Part shown: piece by piece, positions 11,935 through 24,762 of the stretch | How positions within the stretch are numbered: position 1 is the stretch's first letter | How the letters are laid out: the number at the start of each line of letters is the position of its first letter | DNA from: Telopea speciosissima | Taxonomy: Eukaryota; Streptophyta; Magnoliopsida; Proteales; Proteaceae | Assembly: GCF_018873765.1 (NCBI RefSeq) | Contig: NC_057916.1 | Span: forward strand, 26,025,001-26,089,000 | Length of the DNA: 64,000 bases | Reading direction: 5' to 3' | Translations under genes and position numbers: made by a program | The notes under the pieces: generated by a model | Database searches by the model: none | The model's input: the letters and a program-made list of their open reading frames with translations, nothing else | Told to the model about the DNA's origin: nothing

Positions 11935-12758
11935 ATGGATACATCTAGCCCTGCTGTTTTTGTCAATGCAGAGTTGTTGCGCATGTATGTAGGAAGGAAA
12001 GTTCGGACAGTGGTTCAAATAGTACGATCTGATGGTGGAGTCGTAATTGGGAGGTCTGCAGATGAACAACAATTAGTCATAAAAGGCTGCCCACCACCCT
12101 TACCTCTGACAACTTTTGTTGAGGTTATTGGTATTGCTGACATTAACCAATCCATTAATGCGGAAACATGGACCAACTTTGGTGACACATTTGGTATAGT
12201 TTCCTTCTAAAATTCTTGCAAACCAGCCTAGTTTGCCACAAAATTTGAGTTTCTCGGATCATTGTACATTTTATTTTTATGTCATTTTGTTGATTAAAAA
12301 TGTCTTTGCCTTGCATCCAATGTGCTAAATCTTTTTCTTTCAAATTCATTCTTATTTATTAGAACGGGGAAGTTGTTTAGTTTCAGTATTGTGAAAGGTT
12401 CCCTGCTGGCCAACCTTAAAATTCTCCTATGCCGGAAGATAACTGGATGGAATTTAAAACTCTACAGATTAGGATCAGGATTTTTTTTATATTATCCTGG
12501 TGAACTAAGCATATTACTGGCTATTTCTATTTGGGACCTATTTGAATGATGTATTCCCACTATTGAGGGATTTTTATCATTAGTTCTGGAATACCTTTAT
12601 GGGCAGTGTAGATGGTGAATTTATAAGTAGTTGTTTTTATATTCTTTGGTCATACTCTGTCAGTTAGTCTGAGTTCTTTCTTTTTTTCTTCAGATACCAA
12701 TTCATTCAATCGGCTATGCACACTTGCAAATGGGGACTTGAAAAGTTTATTCCTCTAG
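11935..12758 (+). CDS. RPA3: Replication protein A 14 kDa subunit (RPA3)
   Basis: Smallest subunit of the heterotrimeric single-stranded DNA-binding complex RPA, needed for trimer assembly in replication, repair and recombination (nucleus). Two coding exons, 11935-12193 and 12694-12758, join in phase 1 to a 107-residue protein, the usual size for plant RPA3. It is a single OB fold. The N-terminus MDTSSPAVFVNAELLRMYVG, the core VGRKVRTVVQIV, LTTFVEVIGIAD and AETWTNFGDTFD, and the C-terminal helix NSFNRLCTLANGDLKSLFL all fit the plant family. The start is chosen because the family begins MDTS and the 5'UTR intron acceptor lies directly upstream. The exon 1 donor is G|GTATAG and the exon 2 acceptor ttcttcag. 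Confidence 0.95.
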
Positions 12759-14027
12759 GGAGGTGAATCGAGGTTATTCAAAATAGGATTGGCAAGCTAG
12801 GACCAGCTTCATCACCCTCACAATGCAACAAGATACACTACTAAGGGATTAAATCAACTAAAACCCGTAGACATGGAGGCTTGGTTCAGTATCTAGTATA
12901 AAGTTGTATGGTAATAGCAATTTTGTTTGCTGCACTTTGAAAGACAATACCTATCTTTTTTTCTCGGTACTGTGTCCATATTTTATGGTTAAACTCCAGT
13001 TTTATTGGAGATCATTTGCCTAATGATTATGTGAACATTATTAAAGGTTCTCTCCATACTAGAAATTTTAATTCTATCGTTATCTATGCTACATGATTAT
13101 TTTGGCAAGGATGCTTATTTAGTTGTAAATTCAAAGCAGAATTCTGCAAGGAATATGTCTAAGTGTATTGTTATTAGATCTAATGTTTTAAAGGATTGTT
13201 AGATAGAAATGAATTTTAAATGGAAACTTTTTGACAGGGAGGACATGGATGGTGTGAGATGGTTTGATGTGGTTACCTGCAGAGGGGATCTCTTTTTTTT
13301 TTTTTTTTTTTTTGGGGGGGGGTGGGGGGGTGGGGAATATACCCAAAATTAGGGAATGAAATGAGAAAATAGGCAAAAATCAGAGCTATGAAAAGATAAA
13401 CTGTATATGGAGCATTTCAGCATTTTTATTTTCATCAAAGTAATCCCAACTTAAGCTTTTATCATTAAAGAGTGCTCCCTGCTTATGGAAATTAATAATA
13501 TCTACTTTCTTCCAAAAACATAAAAAGAAAAATCCTTGATGTCCATGATTAATTAGTGATATCTCACCAAGCACTTTGATAATTAAAAAATCTTTCATTT
13601 CCTTGATTAGTGTCTTTTTTTTTTCTCATTTTCTTTTGAGAAATGAGTTCAGAGTTCAGACATGCAACATGTTTAGATTGGTGATAAATAACAAGGGAGG
13701 GGAGGAAAGATAAAGTTAGAGCTACAGTACATCAGTTTTTCAATTTTTCTTCTAGGTGTGGGTCAGGCTAGATTTCATCTCTTTGAAGTGGTAGGCTTTT
13801 TAGATATATTTTTAACTCTTGCCTTGGGATTGGGGAAATCCAAAGAGGGTTTCCCTGTATGCTGTTCTGTCTGCACATTATTGAAGTACTAAACCACTAT
13901 GCCAACTAGTTAATCAATTTGACTATTTTATTTTCAATGTCATTGACTTTAGTCTTCAGAATATCATAACTGCTCCTTTGATTGTTATTAATTTCTTAGG
14001 GAGAAAGAACATTGCCTGGTATTGTGC
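12759..14027. other. RPA3 3'UTR and gene-free sequence
   Basis: The first few hundred bases are probably RPA3 3'UTR. The rest is AT-rich without a supportable ORF. A T run followed by a G-rich run (13292-13335) is a low-complexity tract. Confidence 0.5.
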
Positions 14028-14162
14028 CTCAGTGTGTACCTGAGTCCAGGCACAATCACGCATGAAATGATTGGCACACCCCTTGGAAAGGCGGCAAAGA
14101 CCAAGGGTGTGCTAGTCATTTGGTGTCCGGCTGTGCCTGGGCGCAGGTACACACCCAGACGA
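14028..14162. mobile_element. MITE-like inverted repeat
   Basis: The arm gtgtacctgagtccaggcac at about 14034 is the imperfect reverse complement of gtgcctgggcgcaggtacac at about 14133. Pairing continues inwards (ggcacacccctt against aagggtgtgc). The whole unit folds into a hairpin of about 130 bp. No coding content; probably a non-autonomous DNA element. Confidence 0.65.
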
Positions 14163-14429
14163 GAAACTTGCCTTTGAGAATACCAAGCGATAAGAGTTAA
14201 TGGGCTTCCTTTGGAATTTTAGTTTCTATTACAAACAAATAATAGTGATATAGGATGCTTAAGCAAGAACATTTTCATTATTATGGCAAAAATAGCCTCA
14301 TTTGAAGATTGGTGAAATGCCTATACCATGGATGATCATCCATCACATTGATGCTTTGACTTATGAAAGGGATCCAGTCACTTACCCTTGGAGAAGGTGT
14401 GAAAAGCAGTAAAAGGTCCAAAATCTCTC

Positions 14430-14575
14430 TTTTCTCCTTTTTTTATGGAGATGTAGGGTGAGGAAGACAAATAAAGAGAGAAAAAAAAAATAGAGTAGTT
14501 CTTTGTACGGACTCATGGGAGTGCTGCGTAGGTCACACTCCCAGACATAGATCTTTTTTCCAAAAGAATATTACA
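14430..14575. mobile_element. MITE-like repeat, family of 32938-33092
   Basis: Contains gactcatgggagtgctgcgtaggtcacactcccagacatagatc and a gagaggaagacaaataaagagag interior, closely similar to the right half of the palindromic repeat at 32938-33092. Only one end is well preserved. Confidence 0.5.
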
Positions 14576-15265
14576 GATTTGATGCAAAAAAAAGTTTTAT
14601 AAGTGGCACCCCACACTTTTGCATGGGTGGGCATACTTAGTTGTGTCATGTTAAACTATTGAATATTTGGGAAATGGTTTGAATTGACCATGTGCCGAAT
14701 TTCAACCTCAAACTCATCATTCCCCTTTCCATACATTTTCTTGCACCCCTCTGTTCTCAAAGGCACCATCTTATGAGCTTAGGTTTTTTAGTGATTTGTT
14801 TTACAACCAAGCAACCTCAAAATATAGTTATGTTTTTCTTTTATTTGTCTATCTTTCGATGAAGGGAAATTAGTTATCAAAATATGTATGCAATTTCTGT
14901 TCTTTTTACCACTATTTCTTAAGTAGGAAGCATACGTATTACAATGTGTCTTATAGTATGTAGATTCAACCCACATAGAATATGACCGAACATATTTAGT
15001 AATGGGAAAATGTTTCGATCATACCTTGGACTTCTCTGCTTTGTCAGCTCATGATTTGGAGGTTGAACATTGGAGGGATACTCTATATATGCTACATGTA
15101 AAATTTAGTGGTTATTTTTTTTTTTAATAGAAATGAGTGTTTTTTCTTTCTTGGGTAAACCAGAATTTATTGATAGGAAAAGCACAAAGCTTCATTTACA
15201 CAAAGAGAGTGAAGCCAAGGAGTGGAATTTCGTCAATATGTCTCTTCAATTAAAGGTAGGGTCTC
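14576..15265. other. AT-rich gene-free sequence
   Basis: No ORF with recognisable similarity and no clear repeat boundary is visible here. Confidence 0.4.
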
Positions 15266-15496
15266 CTAGACTAGAGAGTGAGCAATAGAATTGATCTCTC
15301 TAAGAACATAAGAGAATTCACAGTTACGAAAAATATTCGATAGCTGAGCAATGTCATGAATGACTGGTTCAGTTTCTAGAGCCAAAGCTGTGTTGTGATT
15401 TGTGATGCCATTAATCACCTCGTTGCAGTCCAATTCAACTTGGATGTGTGACAATCCTAGTTGATTTGCATGGATCAGCCCCAATCTAATGGACAT
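15266..15496 (-). mobile_element. RNase H-like fragment of a non-LTR retroelement
   Basis: The open frame reads RLGLIHANQLGLSHIQVELD, then NEVINGITNHN, PVIHDIAQLSNIFRNCEFSY and REINSIAHSL. This is the typical plant LINE-associated RNase H pattern (VELD catalytic Asp region and R..N..AH.L at the end). It is only about 76 residues and has no upstream RT, so it is a relic, not a gene. Confidence 0.7.
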
Positions 15497-15824
15497 TCTC
15501 TAGTAGAAAATGGTTTACTTAAACCATATGACCCTTCTTGAATAGGCTTTTATCCTTCATTTTTTCTAATGATATATTCTTAGCTCTCACTTTCCTAAAT
15601 TTTTACCAAACTTCCTTCATGACACCTAGATCAATCAAATTTTAATTTGAAAATTTTAAACATAGTTAGTTGTTAGCATTTATATTTTTCAAATAGATTC
15701 TCAACCATATTTTCCTATTTAAATCCAAGTGAAATAAAATTTAGTTATTATATATTTTCAAGTTGAATTGGTTATACAAAAAAGTTTTCATTCGATTTAT
15801 GTTTTACTAATTAAGTGGTAGCAG

Positions 15825-16105
15825 TGTTGGGTTTTATGTCTTGTATTTTGTAATGGCCTACATAATTATTATTCGGCTTTTGTATATAATTATCTATACG
15901 GGGAACTCCTTCCATGGGTGTAGGCCATGTTGCTTTGGGCGTCTCAGATAGGCAGAGACAATCACAAAGTTTGTAGAATTAACATCAATACTGGTTTTCT
16001 TCAGGGTGGCTTACAAAATATAAGTCAATGTAGAAATTGTTGGGTTTTTATGTACTGTATTCTATAATGTCCCACATAATTATTATTGAGTTGTATATGT
16101 TTGGG
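15825..16105 (+). repeat. Two imperfect direct repeats resembling LTR heads
   Basis: tgttgggttttatgtcttgtattttgtaatg...cacataattattatt-type sequence occurs at about 15825 and again at about 16038, roughly 213 bases apart. Both begin TGTTGGG, as many copia LTRs do. No PBS or coding region was found, so this is probably a decayed LTR pair or a tandem duplication. Confidence 0.4.
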
Positions 16106-17960
16106 TCGGGTTTCATATATTGCAATTGTATGGGGATTAAGGTTTTATAAAGTTTCTATATATTGTATATGTAGGGAAAACCCTGGATACAAGCAAGGGA
16201 GATCATATTAGTGAACTGAAGAGTCGTGTCAAGTGCTTTTTTGTTTTTGTTGTTCTAGTTAAATATCATCTAGTTCTCTTGGGTGAATGTAAACATTTAT
16301 ATCGAACCACATCGCATTTGTACATTTGTTCCTAATAAGCAGCATGTCACACTTAATATATGCCAATTGGCAATCAACCTGGCCCTCAAATTTGGTGTTG
16401 AAGTAGGCCCTATCATATCTAACCTCTATATAATTTCAGCTCTATCCAAGTTGTATACATTGATAAAAACCATGTCAAAATATGCTTAAAATGTCAATGA
16501 TAAGACTACAAATTTTACGGGAATAGTTAACTACAAATTAGGAATATGATTGAATACGACCATACAATATGACATATGATTCTTATATGAGGGACCCAAG
16601 TTACCCGTACAATTAAAAACCGCCAAATGGCCAAAATCAATTAGGATGTATCGTTAAGTTTGGTAATACGCCCTATTACATATACGCTTAATTAATTTTC
16701 TTACCCTTTAGTGTACTTGCAACAAAACAATTTTATTTTACAAATTTTAAGCAAGGGATCATTGTTGTGTATACATGGATGCATGGACAACATACATGGG
16801 AAGGTATATGATTGTCTAGAATGCATCACATATCATTCTATAGTCATTCAAGTGTTAGAATTGTCACATAACCCTTTCACATGGTACATATAACTTTGGG
16901 GTACAGTCAATGGCATGTGAGACCGGATCAATTTCCACTCCTTGGTTTTAAATACTATATATCCATACCTTGTGTTTATCATGCTCTCTATTCGTTTTAT
17001 GTATCTTGATTTTCTTTCTTTGGAGTTGGATGCGCATGAATGAAAATGCTTCTTTCTACCCAAAAAAAAGAAAAAAACAGAAGATAAATTTGGGATAAAA
17101 AAAACCATTACCAAGCTGGGAGTGGGGGGAAAGATGGGACTGATGTAGAGTCGACCACTTGACTATGGGCCTCTACACTGCAAGTGCATTCCAGATCTTT
17201 GTTTATTAATGTTGTACCAAGAATCTTGTCGGAGGAGAACCCTCTGGCTGTACAACTCTCAAGCTAGTCCTGGGCTAGCAGAATTGGAAAAACGAAGATA
17301 GCTCTACAAAGTTTTCTTAACTTCTTTACTAATCAAAGAAGAATGTCTTTACATGAGCGCTTAGGGCTCTTATTTATACAAGTTTGGGGTTCAACCACTT
17401 TCTTTTTTAGTAACACTCCTTATTTTGGCAGGTTTAGATTAGGAAACTACTATGAAGGGCCATCATCTTCTCAACGAATCTCGGGATCTTGTTATACGAT
17501 ACGCGTGAGATATGGTTAGCAGTATATCCCCAGTTGAAAGTTGTGCAATTGCCTTAGTGGGCCAATCCTAGCTGGTATAACCGTTTCTGGCGTGGTTCTT
17601 TGAAGCCACGTTTTAGAATTGGTTTGTTTGTGGTCCAAAGAAAGCCAGGTCTTAGGTGGAGATTGGTCATATGAAAAGTGGTGTATCAAATGGGAAAAAG
17701 AATTCTTTTTGAGAGCATGTGCCCTCTGCCGAGATATAAGACAACGAAATGACTACCCTAACCCTATGAATTGTGAAATGACGACCTTATGGATGCTTCA
17801 GCACGCACTGCCATTAGCATTCTTGCGCACAGGGGCCACACTCTCCCACCGGAAACACTTTCCCTTGTTTAGTTTATGGAAGCAAATTACTATACTACCC
17901 GTGCTTCATGTTGGGTGGCGATAGTGAAAAAGAATCTAAGTGCATTCGATTTACCATAGT
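16106..17960. other. Gene-free, repeat-like sequence
   Basis: AT-rich sequence with short unsupported ORFs only. A composition change near 17100-17900 (GC-richer, aagaatgtctttacatgagcgcttagggctcttatttatac) is LTR-like but could not be assigned. Confidence 0.4.
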
Positions 17961-18172
17961 GCCCTTAAGCGCCAGCTCCCGAGTTCCCGATAAATATACT
18001 AACATAGGTTTGGCCATAGCATTGAGCCGACGCCCCGACGTCGAAACCCTAACTTCTATTTAGGGTTTCCTTTGTTACAAAAGGACTTTGACCTTCCTAA
18101 GATATTTTCCTCGTTGGTTTGCTCTCCCGAATCAAATCCTGCAAGCATTTCTCTGGTAATCCTCTTCTCCCT

Positions 18173-18175
<3 letters not shown>

Positions 18176-18217
<42 letters not shown>
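18176..18217. repeat. (CT)n microsatellite
   Basis: An uninterrupted CT dinucleotide run of about 42 bases just downstream of the proposed 5'UTR exon donor. CT/GA tracts are common in plant 5' leaders and first introns. Confidence 0.9.
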
Positions 18218-18221
<4 letters not shown>

Positions 18222-18817
18222 CTCTCTATACTCTTCTCAATTCAGCGATCATTTCATAATACGTACTTTGAGATTATTGGGATAGATATCTTTTTTTCGT
18301 TATTTTTTCGTCCCTCCTGATTCACTGTATTCTCCATCTGTATGGTTCTGTTTAAGAATAGGTTCCTGCTACTTGATCCAATTGTTTCAGTGATTATTAG
18401 GGCAAAACTTGAAACCGTTTAACAATTGATTGGATGTGTGAATCAGTTGGTAATCGAAGAAGAATTGGTTGTGTCTCATTGGTTTTGGTTGCTTTTAGTC
18501 TTTTACTATGTAGTAAGTTAACTATTCCTTGAACAGGGTAGTAATGTGTTCATTTTTGGGAATATTTTGGTTACCTAAAATTTAGGGTTTTTTTTTTGTT
18601 AGATGATGTAAAGTACGTTAAAATGTGCAAGCTGTGGACACTTGTAGGTTGAACATACAGGTCTAGTTCGTTTCAATGGACCATCGCCAACACAGATATA
18701 GTATAATTGGTCATGATTCCCGTCCCATGTAAACTTCCACATTTGCTTCTCATTCTTTCGATGAAACCTGTAAACGTGAACCACTCAGAACAATGGTAGA
18801 AGGAAGAAATAGTGTCC

Positions 18818-18945
18818 ATCTAGAGAGAGAGAGAGAGTACTGATCCCTCGAAGGATTGAAATGGCCCAAGACATATTCGGAGAGAGAGAGAGAGAGAGTA
18901 CTGAACTCAATGGACTGAAATGTTCCAAGACCAAAAAATTCAATT
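18818..18945. repeat. Imperfect tandem duplication with GA tracts
   Basis: The unit (GA)n-gtactga...aggattgaaatggcccaagac occurs twice (GA runs at about 18822 and 18881), the second copy carrying aactcaatggactgaaatgttccaagacc. It lies inside the hnRNP 5'UTR intron. Confidence 0.6.
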
Positions 18946-20623
18946 ATTGAAGTGGTAAAATGCAGAAGGATGAAAGGATGTTATTTCTAATCAGTGACTT
19001 AATTTCCAAAAGCAGACTAGCAATTAAGAAAGTGGAAAGTTTAATCTAGTAGCAGCTAAGGGGGCAAAGCACAAAGATCAAAGACAACTTCTAGGCCACG
19101 TTTATGCTTAAAGATAGCTTTAATAATTAAGTTTCCTCAATAATTAACTTCTTGGATGCTTGGACTTAAATGGGAGAGGGACAAGAATAGATGTGTTAAA
19201 GTCGGCATAGAAGATGTATTGCACACATACTATTGGCTCGTGTGGGCACTAAACATTATTTGATTGACTACGACTCTAAGGACAATATGAAAGTTGATCA
19301 ATCACAATGATCTGCATATCAGAACATGGATTCGGACGATACTTATTCATGGTTTTCTTGAGAAACGAAACATTCCAAAATATACGTTCAGAAATGTAGG
19401 AAAATTTTGATTGTAACTCTGTCAAAGAAAAATATAAAATCTAGGTATATAACTTGATGAGACTTCAATGCTAATGAATGAAACTCTTGTGCATTAGTTT
19501 TAAACATATTGGTTGTTGAAACATAGGATCAAACCTTAGATAGAAGAAATTGGTTTATAAGATATGCGTAAGTTAGGTTCTTGGTTTATCTTCTTTTTTA
19601 TCAATTGTGATGTGTAAGGTAATTCTTCTTTGAACTACACTAAGGAAATTAATAGGAATAGACATGTTAGGATGAGAATGTTGTAAGTTGTGCACAAGTC
19701 AACCTTCAATTTTTTTGCATCCCCCTTTCGACTCAAAGCCAAAGAAGAGGTTAGACACAAACTGTTCGAGGGCTCATGCCTTGTGCATCCTTCGCAATTT
19801 TGTGGTGGTTGTAAGTTTCCATCTTTGATACTCCCCCTTTGTAGGGTACTTTGAATATATCCATATGGTTAAAGCATGAGTAACGTGGTTCAAACTAAAA
19901 TTATTGTTTCTTCGTCATGTGTCCCTATTTATGTATTCATATTTGGGCTTTTTCTTGTTTTATTTAACGGTAAAACAAGATTATAACAATGCCATAAAAT
20001 TGTAAACTTGTCTGCATTGAACTTCTCTTATTTACTTGTAGTGAAGTGGCAACTAATTGCTGATTGTTCTTAAGAGTATGTGTTTTGCAAGCTCTCTCAT
20101 GTTCCTATTGTTGGGTCAATATAATTATTTCAAATTGGTTCTTTATTTCCTTTTTAAGTCGTTGATTTGATATCTTATTTCTTATCTGCTGCTTTTTGTT
20201 TCTTCTCTCCTTTTTTTTTTCTCTTGTGAATGCATTTGCCGGAATTTAGATATTTAAACACATAGACTGGCCAGAATTTGTTGGGCTGCTGCCTGATATC
20301 TAAATTTTGAGAAATTCATTTCTTATTTTTTTTGCACCTGTTAGCATCATCATCCTCTTGGTTTTCATTCAGAATTCTTTCTTGCCTGTCTCTATTAGTG
20401 CTCTTACTACTGTTATCATCCCTGTACTGGAAATCTTTCACTGAAATTCCTTGGATCCATTTCTCATGGCACGGGTTCAATTGAGTTTCTTACTCGGCTA
20501 CTCCTTTTGGCCTTTCGTTTTGTTTCCACCTATCCATATTTGTATACTTCCTTTTGCAAATGCTTCTGCCTTCCTTGCTTCCTTCACAGTTGTCTTGCAA
20601 ACCTATCTAGTTAGATACATAAG

Positions 20624-23600
20624 ATGCCAAGGGCGAAAGCAAATGCTGCAGCAACTCAAAGGCCAGTTGAACCTGAAAAGCTGATGGAGATTGAAAAGCC
20701 AGATGAACATGACGAACGTGTAGACCTTGATGGAGACAATGATGCTGAAGAGACGGAGGAGGTTGAATACGAAGAGGTAGAGGAAGAGGAAGAAGTGGAA
20801 GAGGTAGAAGAGGAAGAAGAGGAAGAAGAAGAGGAGGAGGTAGAAGAAGAGGAAGAAGAGGAGGAAGAGCCTACGGCTGCTAATGGATCTGATGCACGGG
20901 CAAGCTCCAGCGGTGATGAGGAGATGAAAACTACCAAGGCATTGGATGAAGATGAAATCAAAAAGCATGCTGAACTTCTTGCTCTTCCTCCTCATGGCTC
21001 TGAAGTTTATATTGGTAGCATTCCTCATGATGCGACTGAGGAGGATTTGAGAAGCTTTTTTGAGTCCATTGGAGAAGTCACTGAGGTAAGTATTTGGTTC
21101 TTTATTGTAGTGTTCTGTCGATTTCAGCCATGGTGAACTAATTATATTGATATTGGCACAACAGGTCAGGGTAATGAAGGATAAAGATTCAGGGGAGAAT
21201 AAGGGCTATGCTTTTGTGACTTTCAGAACCAAAGAATTGGCTTCCAATGCAATTGAGGAGCTGAATAACAAAGAATTGAAGGTATTTGAGTGCATTTTTT
21301 TTTAATGTTCTATTGTCTAATTTTTATTCTGACAGCTTCTTGCTGAGTTAGTTTTAATATCACCATTTGTTGTATTATCACTCTCTCAAGCGTGTCTTTC
21401 CTCTTTTTTGGGTACTGATTCTGTGAGATTGCTCAAATTGAAGTGTGATAAGTTGTGGTACCTACCAGAGTACCAGTGTTGTTTGATCCAGCTTTAATCC
21501 AGGGTTTCTTTTTGAGAGCAATATTATAGAATTATCCTGTCCATTATTTATAATCTTTAATTTAAAGGTCCTCTAAGGAGAAGGGGGGATTACCAACAAG
21601 TCCAACATAGTAAAGGAGAAAATGTCAGTTTTGATTGACAATCACAAACTGTGCTTATGGATTACGTATATACTTAGTGTTTGGCTATTTTTCTCCTTGG
21701 GAAAATGTTTTATTGCAGGTTTGGGATTTTACGGTTCCATGGCTTGGTTTCTGAATTTCACTTCTTAGTGCAATTTATACATCTGTTTATTTGAATATTA
21801 TCTATTATTTGGTGGAAGCAAGAAGGAAAAATAGGCATCACTTGAGGTTCGAAGCTTTTATTGTATCATTGAGGCTGCCTACGTTCCTGATGCCCCCATT
21901 CTGTGGCTTTTCCAGTGATATCTGGTATCTCAAGTGAAGATTGTATTAGTTCTCAAATTTTATTTTTTTTTCTTTTAACTTCCAGGGAAGAAAGATAAAG
22001 TGTTCAACATCTCAAGCAAAGCATCGTTTATTCATTGGTAATGTTCCCAAAAGCTGGATGGAGGAGGATCTTAGGAAGATAGTGACAGATATTGGTCCCG
22101 GAGTTAATTCTGTGGAGCTGCTGAAGGTTAATGCTTTTATTGTCTACTTGTGACTTTTTTGTTTTCCATGATTTAAAATGCTAATTGAAGAATCATGATC
22201 CAAATCATCAAAGACTTAAAATTAATAAAACATTATGGTTGAACTGTCTTTCCAATTCCAATCCCTTAGAAGCTCCCGATGGTCTGATCTTAAATCAGAA
22301 TGTACCACCGTGTCTGTCATGATTTGAAATGTCAAATGAACGGTCACGATGAAAATCGAAGGTTTAAAAATACAGAAGCATGATGGTTGAACCATATCCT
22401 TCTAGTTCTAATCTTTTGATAGATCTAGAAGCTTGGGTCATTTTGTCATCAACTGTTAGCATGAACTGATACCATTTGTGAGTGGGGCACCCCAAACGTT
22501 AGTTTTTAAACATTAGAAATCATACACGTAGATGCCCTGAATTCTAGAAACCTTAGGTGTAATTTACGCTTTCTTTTGTTGTACATCAGTGTTTGGAGCT
22601 TTATTTCTATTATTACTAGTGGTTCTGGTTCTGGTTCTGGTAGTGATGTATTGAATTTAACTTGTTATTTTATTTGTTTGTAATTGCAGGATCCACAGAA
22701 CTCCAGCCGTAACCGTGGCTTTGCTTTCATTGAATATTATAACCATGCTTGTGCCGAATATTCAAGGCAGAAGATGTCAAACTCAAAATTTAAGCTAGAT
22801 AATAATGTTCCAACTGTGAGTTGGGCTGACCCTAAGAATGCTGAGTCTGCTTCTTCTTCACAGGTACTACTGCATTTCATTTTTGGTTTGTTTGTCTTGT
22901 TGGAATAGTCAATGGTTTGAGTTTACTAGACCATGCCTACCACCGATCTTAGAATCTCCAAAGGACTCATAGAATTACGATAGATCTTATGGTTATCGTC
23001 ATCTGATTGAATATTCTCCCAGACACGAATGTTATAGATTTAAAAACAAAAAATCTATTTTGATTTGTAAAAATGCAGTAGACGCGTAGTGGACTAATCC
23101 ATGAATTCAATAAAATTGGCCCTTTTAACTCAGTAGTAGAGACACACTTGGTAAGGTATAAGTTGCCGGTTCCAATCATATAAAGTGCTTATTTTTTTCC
23201 ACGAAACTCCAGTCTTGGTCTCCATTTTTCAGCAGAGGATATAGATATTTTTGAAAAAAAAAAAAGAATAAGATCAACTTGATTTACTTGGTTGTATACT
23301 CTTACCTCCACATGTAGTCAATTATCTTCAAAATGCTGGAGTTAAATTTCCTGGTTCATGCTTTCTTGGGTTTGGGTTTGGGTTTGTTCCCCAATCAATT
23401 GAGGAGTCCATTGTTTGTCTTTTCAAGTTGGCTTTAGTCTATTGTTTATTCATGTAGGTGAAGGCAGTATATGTGAAGAATTTGCCCAAGAACGTAACAC
23501 AGGATAAGCTAAGGGAGCTATTTGAACACCATGGCGAGATTACGAAAGTAGTGCTGCCACCTGCAAAGTCTGGACAGGAAAAGAGCAGATTTGGTTTTGT

Positions 23601-24762
23601 TCATTTTGCAGAGAGGTCAAGTGCCATGAAGGCACTGAAGAACACAGAGGATTATGAAATAGATGGTGATGCCCTCTTCATATTTTCCCTGTCTTCCCCC
23701 TTCCCCAACCAAACTTTAAGTAGCCTTATAAACGATGGTGTGTTTATCCTCATTAACAGGGCAAGTCCTGGAGTGTTCTCTTGCAAAACCACAAGCAGAT
23801 CGGAAGGCTGATGGAGGAGTGAATTCACAAAAAGCAGCTTTGCTTCCAACCTATCCGCCTCGTGTTGGTTATGGTTTGGTTGGGGGTCCCTATGGTGCTC
23901 TTGGTGCAGGGTATGGTGCTGCAGGATTTGCGCAGGTGAGATGTCCCTATTTGTTATTTATGATGTTGCACTTATTGAACCAAAAACCGTGGGATGGTTG
24001 AACTGCTCTTGCATTTATGGCTATTCTGATACAGATGTTTTTTTCTTGCAGCCTCTGATTTATGGCAGGGGACCTACTCCTGCTGGCATGGCGATGATGC
24101 CTATGCTGTTGCCTGATGGACGGATAGGATATGTCCTGTAAGCACAAATTTCAAGTCCTGTAATTCACATCCTTTACTGCCCCATGGATAAAAGGCATCT
24201 TTTGTAGTTCATTCTTGACAATTGGACAAATGCCAGATGCAGAAAGCTAGAACTGGACTTGGTAGAATGTGGACAGTGGGATTGATTCCCATGGTTTACA
24301 TTCTTTACCCACCAGTCATTTGATCATGTGCGTAAAAAATAATGCATTTTCTGAGATGCGAACGGTCAATCGGTTGTTGGTGTGAAAACCTTGGATTCCT
24401 CAAGTTTGAACCATCCTATTGCTAACAATGGACTTTGATTAGAAAAGGGTTAAAACGTTGATTTGTGGGATCCGGAGTGTTTGTACCATTTAGCTTCCCC
24501 AGCAAGGCCTAATTGTTTACCTTCTAGGAATTTTACATTTACATCAATAGCCAGTTTCTGTTCCAATTTCCAAAATCTTGGCTCGGGATACATAGCATAA
24601 TATATTGTGTTCACTTGTTGCAGGCAACAGCCTGGAGCTCAGCCTCATGCCCCACCTGCTCAGCCGCAGCAGCAGAGAAGCGGCGGCAGGAGTGGTGGAA
24701 GCTCAAGTGGAGGGAAGCAGAGTAGTGACAGTGGTCGTGGGCGTAGATACAGGCCGTATTGA
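20624..24762 (+). CDS. hnRNP Q/LIF2-like RNA-binding protein with three RRMs
   Basis: Nuclear RNA-binding protein of the plant hnRNP-Q/LIF2 (LHP1-interacting factor 2) family; Arabidopsis LIF2 links RNA binding to Polycomb-regulated genes. Eight exons: 20624-21085, 21165-21281, 21986-22126, 22690-22863, 23458-23665, 23760-23935, 24052-24137, 24624-24762. All introns are GT/AG and the exons join to exactly 500 codons plus stop. Order: N-terminal Glu/Asp-rich tract (about residues 40-85); the lead-in ELLALPPHGSEVYIG into RRM1 (about 128-205); RRM2 starting RLFIGNVPKSW (about 207-290); RRM3 starting AVYVKNLPKNV (about 301-378, RNP1 RFGFVHF); then a Gly/Tyr/Ala-rich tail with PLIYGRGPTPAGMAMMPMLL, a Q/G/S-rich end and C-terminal GRGRRYRPY. 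The start is the first ATG after the inferred UTR splice. Intron 4 contains a decayed plastid-type trnT. Confidence 0.95.
23119..23189 (+). pseudogene. Decayed plastid-type tRNA-Thr(GGU)-like sequence in an intron
   Basis: Starts gcccttttaactcagtagta, almost identical to the 5' half of plastid trnT-GGU as I remember it (acceptor stem, D arm). A GGT anticodon triplet sits in the loop position (ttggtaa), then gccggttccaatc as T arm, and it ends agtgct. Length 71 against 72 nt. The 3' acceptor strand and anticodon stem carry mismatches, so it should not fold into a working tRNA. Probably a small nuclear plastid DNA (NUPT) relic in intron 4 of the hnRNP gene; a tRNA-derived SINE head is the alternative. 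Confidence 0.65.

Larger units (their letters stand above)
18050..20623 (+). other. 5'UTR exon and long 5'UTR intron of the hnRNP gene (inferred)
   Basis: A leader with aaccctaa and agggttt motifs (18045-18068) ends at 18155 before the donor gtaatcc. A strong acceptor with a polypyrimidine tract (ccttccttgcttccttcacag) ends at 20589, 34 bases before the ATG. This implies a UTR intron of about 2.4 kb. It holds a (CT)n microsatellite at about 18176-18217 and a duplicated GA-rich unit at 18825-18950. Confidence 0.5.

Noticed and set aside
17619-17924. 101-residue plus ORF
   Set aside because: No similarity and surrounded by decayed repeat; may be an LTR-interior relic but no motif supports it.
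20603-21028. Minus-strand ORFs (also 20656-20961) rich in Ser or Phe/Leu
   Set aside because: They are the antisense of the GAA/GAG-rich acidic tract of the hnRNP first exon; low-complexity translation, no gene structure.
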